DNA from: Hydractinia symbiolongicarpus
Taxonomy: Eukaryota > Cnidaria > Hydrozoa > Anthoathecata > Hydractiniidae
Reading direction: 5' to 3'
Length of the DNA stretch: 64,000 nt
Assembly (NCBI RefSeq): GCF_029227915.1
Contig: NC_079881.1
Span: 31,349,501 to 31,413,500 of the forward strand
The position numbers were made by a program, and so were the translations under genes. Each line of letters starts with the position of its first letter. The stretch's first letter is position 1. Under the pieces are notes generated by a model. It was not told where the DNA came from and searched no databases. It worked only from the letters and a program-made list of their open reading frames with translations. Below, in pieces: positions 11,364 to 24,239 of this stretch.

Positions 11364-13219
11364 TCATGTCAAATTAAGAAGAATGTTATTTCTTGGAGTC
11401 CAATTGTCTCATTTATCACATTTATAAGGTCACAGTCCAAAGTTAGTTCAATTAAGTCCCACAGTCAATCGTTTAATTGTTAAAAGCGATGCAACCTAGT
11501 AATATCAGAAAAATATCGCTAAATACATGTTGGTACGAATATGTGACCCACCGGTTGTAACTCAAACGGAGTGACACCGTTAGAAAGTCAATGAAATGTT
11601 TTTTTTGAAACTGTTGCTATTTCTTCAGTGCGCGCTAACGGCTAGGATTGGTCCCACAGTGAAAAATCACTTATTAATGTAAATTTTTAAAAGAAGCGCT
11701 ACCACAGCGCCCAGTGTAAACGCTGAGTTCCAGCAATCATGTCAAATTAAGAAGAATGTTATTTCTTGGAGTCCAATTGTCTTATTTATCACATTTATCA
11801 GGTCACAGTCCAAAGTTAGTTCAATTAAGTCCCACAGTCAATCGTTTCATTGTTAAAAGCGATGCAACCTAGTAATATCAGAAAAATATCGCTAAATACA
11901 TGTTGGTACGAATATGTTACCCAACCGTTGTAACTCAAACGGAGTGACACCGTTAGAAACTCAATGAAATGTAGTTTTTGAAACTGTTGCTATTTCTTCA
12001 GCGCGCGATAACGGCTAGGATTGGTCGCACAGTAAAAAAATGACTTTTTTTTATCTTAATTCTTAAATGAAGCGGTACCACAGCGCCCAGTGTAATCGCT
12101 GAGTTTCAGCAATCATGCCAAATTAAGAAGAATGTTATTTCTTGGAGTCCAATTGTCTCATTTATCACATTTATCAGGTCACAGTCCAAAGTTAGTTCAA
12201 TTAAGTCCCACAGTCAATCGTTTAATTGTTAAAAGCGATGCAACCTAGTAATATCAGAAAAATATCGCTAAATACATGTTGGCACGAATATGTGACCCAC
12301 CGGTTGTAACTCAAACGGAGTGACACCGTTAGAAAGTCAATCAAATGTAGTTTTTGAAACTGTCGCTATTTCTTCAGCGCGCAATAACGACTAGGATTGG
12401 TCCCACAGTAAAAAAATGACTTTTTTATCTTAATTCTTAAATGAAGCGGTACCACAGCGCCCAGTGTAATTGCTGAGTTTCGGCAATCATGTCAAATTAA
12501 GAAGAATATTATTTCTTGGAGACCAATTGTCTCATTTATCACATTTATCAGGTGACAGTCCAAATTTAGCTCAATTAAGTCCCACAGTCAATCGTTTCAT
12601 TGTTAAAAGCGATGCAACCTAGTAATATCAGAAAAATATCGCTACCAATATGTGACCCAACCGTTGTAACTCAAACGAAGTGACACCGTTAGAAATTCAA
12701 TGAAATGTAGTTTTTGAAACTGTTGCTATTTCTTCAGCGCGCGATAACGGCTAGGATTGGTCCCACAGTAAAAAATGACTTATTAATGTAAATTTTTAAA
12801 AGAAGCGCTACCACAGCGCCCAGTATAAACGCTGAGTTCCGGCAATCATGTCAAATTAAGAAGAATGTTATTTCTTGGAGTCCATTTGTCTCCTTTATCA
12901 CATTTATCAGTTGACAGTCCAAATTTAGTTCAATTAAGTCCCACAGTCAATAGTTTCATAGTTAAAAGCGATGCAACCTAGTAATATCAGAAAAATGTCG
13001 CTAAATACATGTTGGTACGAATATGTGACCCAACCGTTGTAACTCAAACGAAGTGACACCGTTAGAAAGTCAATGAAATGTAGTTTTTGAAACTGTTGCT
13101 ATTTCTTCAGCGCGCGAAAACGGCTAGGATTGGTCCCACAGTAATAAATTGACTTTTTTATCTTAGTTCTTAAATGAAGCTGTACCACAGCCCCCAGTGT
13201 AATCGCTGAGTTTCGGCAA
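11364..13219 (+). repeat. 1856-bp 5-monomer tandem duplication, copy 2
   Basis: This is the partner of 9508-11363. It is nearly identical, with private changes such as gcgcgaaaacggc near 13114, aagctgtacc near 13180 and cacactcaatc near 13317 just beyond its edge. The shared atgttggcacg head at 12276 is diagnostic, because it occurs only in this pair. Confidence 0.87.
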
Positions 13220-13382
13220 TCATGTCAAATTAAGAAGAATGTTATTTCTTGGAGTCCAATTGTCTCATTTATCACATTTATCAGGTCACAGTCCAAAGTT
13301 AGTTCAATTAAGTCCCACACTCAATCGTTTCATTGTTTAAAGCGATGCAACCTAGTAATATCAGAAAAATACCGCTAAATAC

Positions 13383-16380
13383 ATGTTGGTACGAGTATGC
13401 GACCCAACCCTTGAAACTCAAACGGACTGACACCGTTAAAAAGTCAATGAAATGTAGTATTTGAAACTGTCTCTACTTCTTCAGCGGGCGCTAACGGATA
13501 GGATTGGTCCCACCGTAAAAAAATGACTTTTTTTAGCTTACTTTTTAAATGAAGCGCTACCACAGCGCCCAGTGTAATCGCTGAGTTTCGGCATTCATGT
13601 CAAATTAAGAAGAATGTTATTTCCTGGAGTCCAAATGTCTCCTTTATCACATTTATCAGGTGACAGTCAAAAGTTAGTTCAATTAAGTCCCACAGTCAAT
13701 AGTTTCATAGTTAAAGGCGATGCAACCTAGTAATATCAGAAAAATATCGCTAAATACATGTTGGTACGACTATGTGGCCCAACCGTTGTAACTCAAACGA
13801 AGTGACACCGTTAAAAAGTCAATGAAATGTAGTTTTTGAAACTGTTGCTATTTCTTCAGCGCGCGATAACGGCTAGGATTGGTCCCACAGTAATAAAATG
13901 ACTTTTTTATCTTAGTTCTTCAATGAAGCGGTACCACAGCGCCCAGTGTAATCGCTGAGTTTTGGCAATCATGTCAAATTAAGAAGAATGTTATTTCTTG
14001 GAGTCCAATTGTCTCATTTATCACATTTATCAGGTCACAGTCCAAAGTTAGTTCAATCAAGTCCCACAGTCAATCGTTTCATTGTTTAAAGCGATGCAAC
14101 CTAGTAATATCAGAAAAATACCGCTAAATACATGTTGGTACGAGTATGCGACCCAACCGTTGTAACTCAAACGGACTGACACCGTTAGAAAGTCAATGAA
14201 ATGTAGTTTTTGAAACTGTTGTTATTTCTTCAGCGCGCGATAACGGCTAGAATTCGTCCCATAGTGAAAAAATGACTTTTTATCTTAATTCTTAAATGAA
14301 GCGGTACCACAGCGCCCAGTGTAATCGTTGAGTTTCGGCAATCATGTCAAATTAGGAAGAATTTTATTTCTTGGAGTCCAATGTCTCCTTTATCACATTT
14401 ATCAGGTGACAGTCCATATTTAGTTAAATTAAGTCCCACAGTCAATAGTTTCATAGTTAAAAGCGATGCAACCTAGTAATATCACAAAAATGTCGCTAAA
14501 TACATGTTGGTACGAATATGTGACCCAACCGTTGTAACTCAAACGAAGTGACACCGTTTGAAAGTCAATGAAATGTAGTTTTTGAAACTGTTGCTATTTC
14601 TTCAGCGCACGATAACGGCTAGGATTGGTCCCACAGTAAAGATTGCCTTATTTACCTAAACTTTTAAATGAAGCGCTACCACAGCGTCCAGTGTAATTGC
14701 TGAGTTCGGGCAATCACGTCAAATTGAGAAGAATGTTATTTCTTGGAGTCCAATTGTCTCATTTATCTCATTTATCAAATTTATCAGGTCACAGTCCAAA
14801 GTTAGTTCAATTAAGTCGCACAGTCAATCGTTTCACTGTTAAAAGCGATGCAACCTACTAATATCAGAAAAATATCGCTAAATACATGTTGGTACGAATA
14901 TGTGACGCAACCGTTGTAACTGAAGTGGATTGATACCGTTAGAAAGTCAATGAAATGTAGTTTTTGAAACTGTTGCTATTTCTTCAGTGCGCGCTAACGG
15001 CTAGGATTGGTCCCACAATAAAAAATGACTTTTTTTAGCTTAATTCTTTAATGAAGCGCTACCACAGCGCCCAGGGTAATCGCTGAGTTTCGGCAATCTT
15101 GTCAAATTAAGAAGAATTTTATTTCTTGGAGTCCAATTGTCTCCTTTATCACATTTATCAGGTGACAGTCCAAATTTAGCTCAATTAAGTCCCACAGTCA
15201 ATCGTTTCACTGTTAAAAGCGATGCAACCTAGTAATATGAGAAAAATATCGCTAAATACATGTTGGTACGAATATGCGACCCAACCCTTGAAACTCAAAC
15301 GGACTGAAACCGTTAAAAAGTCAATGAAATGTAGTATTTGAAACTGTCTCTACTTCTTCAGCGGGCGCTAACGGATAGGATTGGTCCCACCGTAAAAAAA
15401 TGACTTTTTTTAGCTTACTTTTTAAATGAAGCGCTATCACAGCGCCCAGTGTAATCGCTGAGTTTCGGCATTCATGTCAAATTAAGAAGAATGTTATTTC
15501 TTGGAGTCCAAATGTCTCCTTTATCACATGTATCAGGTGACAGTCAAAAGTTAGTTCAATTAAGTCCCACAGTCAATAGTTTCATAGTTAAAGGCGATGC
15601 AACCTAGTAATATCAGAAAAATATCGCTAAATACATGTTGGTACGAATATGTGGCCCAACCGTTGTAACTCAAACGAAGTGACACCGTTAAAAAGTCAAT
15701 GAAATGTAGTTTTTGAAACTGTTGCTATTTCTTCAGCGCGCGATAACGGATAGGATTGGTCCCACAGTAAAGAATGACTTATTTATCTAATTTTTTAAAT
15801 GAAGTGCTACCACAGCGCCCATTGTAATCGCTGAGTTCCGGCAGTCACGTAAAATTAAGAAAAATGTTATTTCTTGGAGTCCAATTGCCTCATTTATCAC
15901 ATTTACCAGGTCACAGTCCAAAGTCAGTTCAGTTGAGTCCCACAGTCATTCGTTTCATTGTTAAAAGCGATGCAAGCTAGTAATATGAGAAAAATATCGC
16001 TAAATACATGTTGGTACGAATATGTGACCCAACCGTGGTAACTCAAACAAAGTGACACCGTTAAAAAGTCAATGAAATGTAGTTTTTGAAACTGTTGCTA
16101 TTTCTTCAGCGCGTGATAACGGATAGGATTGGTCCCACAGTAAAGAATGACTTATTTATCTAAATTTTTAAATGAAGTGCTACCACAGCGCCCATTGTAA
16201 TCGCTGAGTTCCGGCAGTCACGTAAAATTAAGAAAAATGTTATTTCTTGGAGTCCAATTGCCTCATTTATCACATTTACCAGGTCACAGTCCAAAGTTAG
16301 TTCAGTTAAGTCCCACAGTCATTCGTTTCATTGTTAAAAACGATGCAAGCTAGTAATATGAGAAAAATATCGCTAAATAC
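13383..16380 (+). repeat. Mixed string H-C-D-F-G-H-I-I
   Basis: Starts are 13383 (H), 13758 (C), 14132 (D), 14504 (F, 382 bp), 14886 (G), 15260 (H), 15635 (I) and 16008 (I). The F-G-H-I order seen here recurs at 20484 and, with a C head, at 32006, so it looks like an inherited string rather than a random assortment. The two I monomers are close copies 373 bp apart. I see nothing other than satellite sequence. Confidence 0.83.
14757..14790 (+). repeat. Type example of the 9-bp intra-monomer expansion
   Basis: Normal monomers have tcatttatcacatttatcagg, two 9-bp units. Here there are three (tcatttatctcatttatcaaa followed by tttatcagg). The same expansion, with different third units, is present near 20749, 32268, 38257, 39013, 39772, 40532, 45370, 47629, 50254, 51757, 55500 and 62936. 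It accounts for the 381-383 bp monomers and marks the F tail and the first monomer of the 759-bp dimer. Confidence 0.88.
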
Positions 16381-17499
16381 ATGTTGGTACGAATATGTGA
16401 CCCAACCGTGGTAACTCAAACGGACTGACACCGTTAGAAAGTCAATGAAATGTAGTTTTTGAAAATGTCGATAATTCTTCAGCGCGCGATAACGACTAGG
16501 ATTGGTCCCATAGTAAAGAATGACTTATTTATCTAAATTTTTAAATGAAGCGCTACCACAGCGCCCAGTGCAATCGCTGAGTTCCGCCAATCCCGTTAAA
16601 TTAAGAAGAATGTTATTTCTTGGAGTCCAATTGCCTCATTTATCACATTTACCAGGTCACAGTCCAAAGTTAGTTCAGTTAAGTCCCACAGTCATTCGTT
16701 TCATTGTTAAAAACGATGCAAGCTAGTAATATGAGAAAAATATCGCTAAATACATGTTGGTACGAATATGTGACCCAACCGTGGTAACTCAAACGGACTG
16801 ACACCGTTAGAAAGTCAATGAAATGTAGTTTTTGAAAATGTCGATAATTCTTCAGCGCGCGATAACGACTAGGATTGGTCCCATAGTAAAGAATGACTTA
16901 TTTATCTAAATTTTTAAATGAAGCGCTACCACAGCGCCCAGTGCAATCGCTGAGTTCCGCCAATCCCGTTAAATTAAGAAGAATGTTATTTCTTGGAGTC
17001 CAATTGTCTCATTTATCACATTTATCAGGTCACAGTCCAAAGTTAGTTCAGTTAAGTCCCACAGTCATTCGTTTCATTGTTAAAAACGATGCAAGCTAGT
17101 AATATGAGAAAAATATCGCTAAATACATGTTGGTAGGAATATGTGACCCAACCGTGGTAACTTAAACGGACTGACACCGTTAGAAAGTCAATGAAATGTA
17201 GTTTTTGAAAATGTCGATATTTCTTCAGCGCACGATAACGACTAGGATTGGTCCCATAGTAAAGAATGACTTATTTATCTAAATTTTTAAATGAAGCGCT
17301 ACCACAGCGCCCAGTGCAATCGCTGAGTTCCGCCAATCCCGTTAAATTAAGAAGAATGTTATTTCTTGGAGTCCAATTGTCTCATTTATCACATTTATCA
17401 GGTCACAGTCCAAAGTTAGTTCAATTAAGTCCCACAGTCAATCGTTTCATTGTTAAATGCGATGCAACCTAGTATTATCAGAAAAATATCGCTAAACAC
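16381..17499 (+). repeat. Three adjacent E monomers (373-bp steps)
   Basis: Starts are 16381, 16754 and 17127. The first two share the private change cgataattcttc. The first differs from the second mainly in the block ttgcctcatttatcac...accagg against ttgtctc...atcagg, which is the I-type tail. The triplet therefore looks like recent single-monomer amplification with a short tail exchange. Each copy contains the same 207-bp open frame, which is treated as chance (see rejected items). Confidence 0.87.
16550..16564 (+). other. Type example of the GCGCT-accac-AGCGC dyad
   Basis: A perfect 5-bp inverted repeat with a 5-base centre. It is present in most B, E, F, G, H and J monomers. A, C and K and many D monomers instead read gcggtaccacagcgc, which breaks the dyad but creates GGTACC. 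The two states are therefore alternative subfamily markers at one site, and would give AfeI/Eco47III (AGCGCT) or KpnI ladders respectively. I monomers (gtgctaccac) have neither site intact. Function unknown. Confidence 0.75.
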
Positions 17500-18988
17500 A
17501 TGTTAGTACGAATAGGTGCCCAACCGTTGTAACTCAAACGGACTGACACCGTTAAAAAGTCAATGAAATGTAGTTTTTGAAACTGTCGCTATTTCTTCAA
17601 CGCGCGATAACGGCTATGATTGGTCCAACAGTAAAAAATGACTTATTAATCTAAATTTTTAAATGAAGCGCTACCACAGCGCCCAGTGTAATCGCTGAGT
17701 TCCGGCAATCATGTCAAATTAAGAAGAATGTTATTTCTTGGAGTCCAATTGTCTCATTTATCACATTTATCAGGTCACAGTCCAAAGTTAGTTCAATTAA
17801 GTCTCACAGTCAATCGTTTCATTGTTAAAAGCGATGCAACCTAGTAATATGAGAAAAATATCGCTAAATACATGTTGGTACGAATATGTGACCCAACCGT
17901 GGTAACTCAAACGAAGTGACACCGTTAAAAAGTCAATGAAATGTAGTTTTGAAACTGTTGTTATTTCTTCAGCGCGCGATAACGGATAGGATTGGTCCCA
18001 CAGTAAAGAATGACATATTTATCTAAATTTTTAAATGAAGTGCTACCACAGCGCCCATTGTAATCGCTGAGTTCCGGCAGTCACGTAAAATTAAGAAAAA
18101 TGTTATTTCTTGGAGTCCAATTGCCTCATTTATCACATTTACCAGGTCACAATCCAAAGTTAGTTCAGTTAAGTCCCACAGTCATTCGTTTCATTGTTAA
18201 AAACGATGCAAGCTAGTAATATGAGAAAAATATCGCTAAATACATGTTGGTACGAATATGTGACCCAACTGTGGTAACTCAAACGGACTGACACCGTTAG
18301 AAAGTCAATGAAAAGTAGTTTTTGAAAATGTCGATATTTCTTCAGCGCGCGATAACGACTAGGATTGGTCCCATAGTAAAGAATGACTTATTTATCTAAA
18401 TTTTTAAATGAAGCGCTACCACAGCGCCCAGTGCAATCGCTGAGTTCCGCCAATCCCGTTAAATTAAGAAGAATGTTATTTCTTGGAATCCAATTGTCTC
18501 ATTTATCACATTTATCAGGTCACAGTCCAAAGTTAGTTCAATTAAGTCCCACAGTCAATCGTTTCATTGTTAAATGCGATGCAACATAGTATTATCAGAA
18601 AAATATCGCTAAACACATGTTAGTACGAATAGGTGCCCAACCGTTGTAACTCAAACGGACTGACACCGTTAAAAAGTCAATGAAATGTAGTTTTTGAAAC
18701 TGTCGCTATTTCTTCAACGCGCGATAATGGCTATGATTGGTCCAACAGTAAAAAATGACTTATTAATCTAAATTTTTAAATGAAGCGCTACCACAGCGCC
18801 CAGTGTAATCGCTGAGTTCCGGCAATCATGTCAAATTAAGAAGAATGTTATTTCTTGGAGTCCAATTGTCTCATTTATCACATTTATCAGGTCACAGTCC
18901 AAAGTTAGTTCAATTAAGTCCCACAGTCAATCGTTTCATTCTTAAAAGCGATGCAACCTAGTAATATCAGAAAAATACCGCTAAATAC
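17127..18988 (+). repeat. E-J-I / E-J trimer repeat (1117 bp)
   Basis: The order is E 17127, J 17500, I 17872, E 18244, J 18617, then a D monomer at 18989. E to E is 1117 bp. J monomers carry atgttagtacgaataggtg, with one base missing in tgtgaccc, and ggctatgattgg. The same E-J-I trimer is present as a regular array at 33139-36492, so this is a shorter, separate outpost of that repeat. Confidence 0.86.
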
Positions 18989-20865
18989 ATGTTGGTACGA
19001 GTATGCGACCCAACCGTTGTAACTCAAACGGACTGACACCGTTAGAAAATCAATGAAATGTAGTTTTTGAAACTGTTGTTATTTCTTCAGCGCGCGATAA
19101 CGGCTAGGATTCGTCCCACAGTGAAAAAATGACTTTTTATCTTAATTCTTAAATGAAGCGGTACCACAGCGCCCAGTGTAATCGCTGAGTTTCGGCAATC
19201 ATGTCAAATTAAGAAGAATTTTATTTCTTGGAGTCCAATTCTCTCCTTTATCACATTTATCAGGTGACAGTCCAAATTTAGTTCAATTAAGTCCCACAGT
19301 CAATAGTTTCATAGTTAAAAGCGATGCAACCTAGTAATATCAGAAAAATGTCGCTAAATACATGTTGGTACGAATATGTGACCCAACCGTTGTAACTCAA
19401 ACGAAGTGACACCGTTGGAAAGTCAATGAAATGTAGTTTTTGAAACTGTTGCTATTTCTTCACCGCGCGATAACGGCTAGGATTGGTCCCACAGTATTAA
19501 AATGACTTTTTTTGTCTTAGTTCTTAAATGAAGCGGTACCACAGCGCCCAGTGTAATCGCTGAGTTTCGGCAATCATGTCAAATTAAGAAGAAGGTTATT
19601 TCTTGGAGTCCAATTGTCTCATTTATCACATTTATTAAGTCACAGTCCAAAGTTAGTTCAATTAAGTCCCACAGTCAATCGTTTCATTGTTTAAAGCGAT
19701 GCAACCTAGTAATATCAGAAAAATACCGCTAAATACATGTTGGTACGAGTATGTGGCCCAACCGTTGTAACTCAAACGGACTGACACCGTTAGAAAATCA
19801 ATGAAATGTAGTTTTTGAAACTGTTGTTATTTCTTCAGCGCGCGATAACGGCTAGGATTCGTCCCACAGTGAAAAAATGACTTTTTATCTTAATTCTTAA
19901 ATGAAGCGGTACCACAGCGCCCAGTGTAATCGCTGAGTTTCGGCAATCATGTCAAATTAAGAAGAATTTTATTTCTTGGAGTCCAATTGTCTCCTTTATC
20001 ACATTTATCAGGTGACAGTCCAAATTTAGTTCAATTAAGTCCCACAGTCAATAGTTTCATAGTTAAAAGCGATGCAACCTAGTAATATCAGAAAAATGTC
20101 GCTAAATACATGTTGGTACGAATATGTGACCCAACCGTTGTAACTCAAACGAAGTGACACCGTTAGAAAGTCAATGAAATGTACTTTTTGAAATTGTTGC
20201 TATTTCTTCAGCGGGCGATAACGGCTAGGATTGGTCCCACAGTAAAAAAATGACTTTTTTATCTTAGTTCTTAAATGAAGCGGTACCACAGCGCCCAGTG
20301 TAATAGCTGAGTTTCGGCAATCATGTCAAATTAAGAAGAATGTTATTTCTTGGAGTCCAATTGTCTCATTTATCACATTTATCAGGTCACAGTCCAAAGT
20401 TAGTTCAATTAAGTCGCACAGTCAATCGCTTCATAGTTAAAAGCGATGCAACGTAGTAATATCAGAAAAATATCGCTAAATACATGTTGGTACAAGTATG
20501 TGACCCAACCGTTGTAACTCGAACGGACTGACACCGTTAGAAAGTCAATGAAATGTAGTTTTTGAAAATGTCGCTATTTCTTCAGCGCACGATAACGGCT
20601 AGGATTTTTCCCACAGTAAAGATCGCCTTATTTACCTAAACTTTTAAATGAAGCGCTACCACAGCGTCCAGTGTAATTGCTGAGTTCGGGCAATCACGTC
20701 AAATTGAGAAGAATGTTATTTCTCGGAGTCCAATTGTCTCATTTATCACATTTATCACATTTATCAGGTCACAGTCCAAAGTTAGTTCAATTAAGTCGCA
20801 CAGTCAATCGTTTAACAGTTAAAAGCGATGCAACCTAGTAATATCAGAAAAATATCGCTAAATGC
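18989..20865 (+). repeat. D-C-D-C-F string with a 748-bp step
   Basis: Starts are 18989 (D), 19362 (C), 19737 (D), 20110 (C-like) and 20484 (F, 382 bp). The two D monomers are almost identical and 748 bp apart, showing a D-C dimer step. The F monomer has the catttatcac 9-bp expansion near 20749. The C monomer at 19362 has attaaaatgac in its variable stretch. Confidence 0.8.
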
Positions 20866-21239
20866 ATGTTGGTACGAATATGTGACGCAACCGTTGTAAC
20901 TGAAGTGGATTGATACTGTTAGAAAGTCAATGAAATGTAGTTTTTGAAACTGTTGCTATTTCTTCAGTGCGCGCTAACGGCTAGGATTGGTCCCACAATA
21001 AAAAATGACTTTTTTTAGCTTAATTCTTTAATGAAGCGCTACCACAGCGCCCAGGGTAATCGCTGAGTTTCGGCAATCTTGTCAAATTAAAAAGAATTTT
21101 ATTTCTTGGAGTCCAATTGTCTCCTTTATCACATTTATCAGGTGACAGTCCAAATTTAGCTCAATTAAGTCCCACAGTCAATCGTTTCACTGTTAAAAGC
21201 GATGCAACCTAGAAATATGAGAAAAATATCGCTAAATAC

Positions 21240-22739
21240 ATGTTGGTACGAATATGCGACCCAACCCTTGAAACTCAAACGGACTGACACCGTTAGAAAG
21301 TCAGTGAAATGTAGTATTTGAAACTGTCTCTATTTCTTCAGCGGGGGCTAACGGATAGGATTGGTCCCACCGTAAAAAAATGACTTTTTTTAGCTTACTT
21401 TTTAAATGAAGCGCTACCACAGCGCCCAGTGTAATCGCTGAGTTTCGGCATTCATGTCAAATTAAGAAGACTGTTATTTCTTGGAGTCCAAATGTCTCCT
21501 TTATCACATTTATCAGGTGACAGTCAAAAGTTAGTTCAATTAAGTCCCACAGTCAATAGTTTCATAGTTAAAAGCGATGCAACCTAGTAATATCAGAAAA
21601 ATATCGCTAAATACATGTTGGTACAAATATGTGGCCGAACCGTTGTAACTCAAACGAAGTGACACCGTTAAAAAGTCAATGAAATGTAGTTTTTGAAACT
21701 GTTGCTATTTCTTCAGCGCGCGATAAAGGATAGGATTGGTCCCACAGTAAAGAATGACTTATTTATCTAAATTTTTAAATGAAGTGCTACCACAGCGCCC
21801 ATTGTAATCGCTGAGTTCCGGCAGTCACGTAAAATTAAGAATAATGTTATTTCTTGGAGTCCAATTGCCTCATTTATCACATTTACCAGGTCACAGTCCA
21901 AAGTTAGTTCAGTTAAGTCCCACAGTCATTCGTTTCATTGTTAAAAGCTATGCAAGCTAGTAATATGAGAAAAATATCGCTAAATACATGTTGGTACGAA
22001 TATGTGACCCAACCGTGGTAACTCAAACGGACTGACACCGTTAGAAAGTCAATGAAATGTAGTTTTTGAAACTGTTGCTATTTCTTCAGCGCGCGATAAC
22101 GGCTAGGATTGGTCTCACAGTAAAAAAAATGACTTTTTTTTATCTTAATTCTTAAATGAAGCGGTACCACAGCGACCAGTGTAATCGCTGAGTTTCAGCA
22201 ATCATGCCAAATTAAGAAGAATGTTATTTCTTGGAGTCCAATTGTCTCATTTATCACATTTATCAGGTCACAGTCCAAAGTTAGTTCAATTAAGTCCCAC
22301 CGTCAAACGTTTCATTGTTAAAAGCAATGCAACCTAGTAATATCAAAAAAAATATCGCTAAATACATGTTGGTACGAATATTTGACCCAACCGTTGTAAC
22401 TCAAACGGACTAACACCATTAAAAAGTCAATCAAATGTAGTTTTTGAAACGGTCGCTATTTCTTCAGCGCGCAATAACGGCTAGGATTGGTCTCACAGTA
22501 AAAAAATGACTTTTTTATCTTAATTCTTAAATGAAGCGGTACCACAGCGCCCAGTGTAATTGCTGAGTTTCGGCAATCATGTCAAATTAAGAAGAATTTT
22601 ATTTCTTGGAGTCCAATTCTCTCCTTTATCACATTTATCTGGTGACAGTCCAAATTTAGTTCAATTAAGTCCCACAGTCAATAGTTTCATAGTTAAAAGC
22701 GATGCAACCTAGTAAAATCAGAAAAATGTCGCTAAATAC
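21240..22739 (+). repeat. 1500-bp tandem duplication, copy 1 (H-I-K-A/D)
   Basis: Monomers start at 21240 (H), 21615 (I), 21988 (K with an E/I head) and 22366 (A head and body with a C/D-like tail). The next copy begins exactly 1500 bp later. The flank before 21240 (cactgttaaaagc, ctagaaatatgag) differs from the end of the copy (catagttaaaagc, ctagtaaaatcag), which sets the boundary at the monomer junction. Confidence 0.93.
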
Positions 22740-24239
22740 ATGTTGGTACGAATATGCGACCCAACCCTTGAAACTCAAACGGACTGACACCGTTAGAAAG
22801 TCAGTGAAATGTAGTATTTGAAACTGTCTCTATTTCTTCAGCGGGGGCTAACGGATAGGATTGGTCCCACCGTAAAAAAATGACTTTTTTTAGCTTACTT
22901 TTTAAATGAAGCGCTACCACAGCGCCCAGTGTAATCGCTGAGTTTCGGCATTCATGTCAAATTAAGAAGACTGTTATTTCTTGGAGTCCAAATGTCTCCT
23001 TTATCACATTTATCAGGTGACAGTCAAAAGTTAGTTCAATTAAGTCCCACAGTCAATAGTTTCATAGTTAAAAGCGATGCAACCTAGTAATATCAGAAAA
23101 ATATCGCTAAATACATGTTGGTACAAATATGTGGCCGAACCGTTGTCACTCAAACGAAGTGACACCGTTAAAAAGTCAATGAAATGTAGTTTTTGAAACT
23201 GTTGCTATTTCTTCAGCGCGCGATAAAGGATAGGATTGGTCCCACAGTAAAGAATGACTTATTTATCTAAATTTTTAAATGAAGTGCTACCACAGCGCCC
23301 ATTGTAATCGCTGAGTTCCGGCAGTCACGTAAAATTAAGAATAATGTTATTTCTTGGAGTCCAATTGCCTCATTTATCACATTTACCAGGTCACAGTCCA
23401 AAGTTAGTTCAGTTAAGTCCCACAGTCATTCGTTTCATTGTTAAAAGCTATGCAAGCTAGTAATATGAGAAAAATATCGCTAAATACATGTTGGTACGAA
23501 TATGTGACCCAACCGTGGTAACTCAAACGGACTGACACCGTTAGAAAGTCAATGAAATGTAGTTTTTGAAACTGTTGCTATTTCTTCAGCGCGCGATAAC
23601 GGCTAGGATTGGTCTCACAGTAAAAAAAATGACTTTTTTTTATCTTAATTCTTAAATGAAGCGGTACCACAGCGACCAGTGTAATCGCTGAGTTTCAGCA
23701 ATCATGCCAAATTAAGAAGAATGTTATTTCTTGGAGTCCAATTGTCTCATTTATCACATTTATCAGGTCACAGTCCAAAGTTAGTTCAATTAAGTCCCAC
23801 CGTCAAACGTTTCATTGTTAAAAGCAATGCAACCTAGTAATATCAAAAAAAATATCGCTAAATACATGTTGGTACGAATATTTGACCCAACCGTTGTAAC
23901 TCAAACGGACTAACACCATTAAAAAGTCAATCAAATGTAGTTTTTGAAACGGTCGCTATTTCTTCAGCGCGCAATAACGGCTAGGATTGGTCTCACAGTA
24001 AAAAAATGACTTTTTTATCTTAATTCTTAAATGAAGCGGTACCACAGCGCCCAGTGTAATTGCTGAGTTTCGGCAATCATGTCAAATTAAGAAGAATTTT
24101 ATTTCTTGGAGTCCAATTCTCTCCTTTATCACATTTATCTGGTGACAGTCCAAATTTAGTTCAATTAAGTCCCACAGTCAATAGTTTCATAGTTAAAAGC
24201 GATGCAACCTAGTAAAATCAGAAAAATGTCGCTAAATAC
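22740..24239 (+). repeat. 1500-bp tandem duplication, copy 2
   Basis: This segment repeats 21240-22739 line for line. By eye I found one clear difference, cgttgtcact near 23148 in place of cgttgtaact. It is the most similar long duplication in the window and therefore probably the most recent, or an assembly duplication. It ends at the monomer junction, where 24240 continues with a different head (gtgacccaaccgttg). Confidence 0.93.

Noticed and set aside
16550-16564. Rho-independent terminator or structured RNA gene
   Set aside because: The 5-bp GCGCT/AGCGC dyad is short, is followed by no T-run, and is lost in the KpnI-type lineages; the A-run/TGAC/T-run nearby is variable in length and also not a gene signal.
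16520-16726. 207-bp plus-strand open frame repeated in E monomers (68 codons)
   Set aside because: It lies wholly inside the satellite monomer, is opened by a single base difference from sister monomers, and has no recognisable domain, and its LSHLSHLSG stretch is just the translated 9-bp micro-repeat. Not annotated as a gene.
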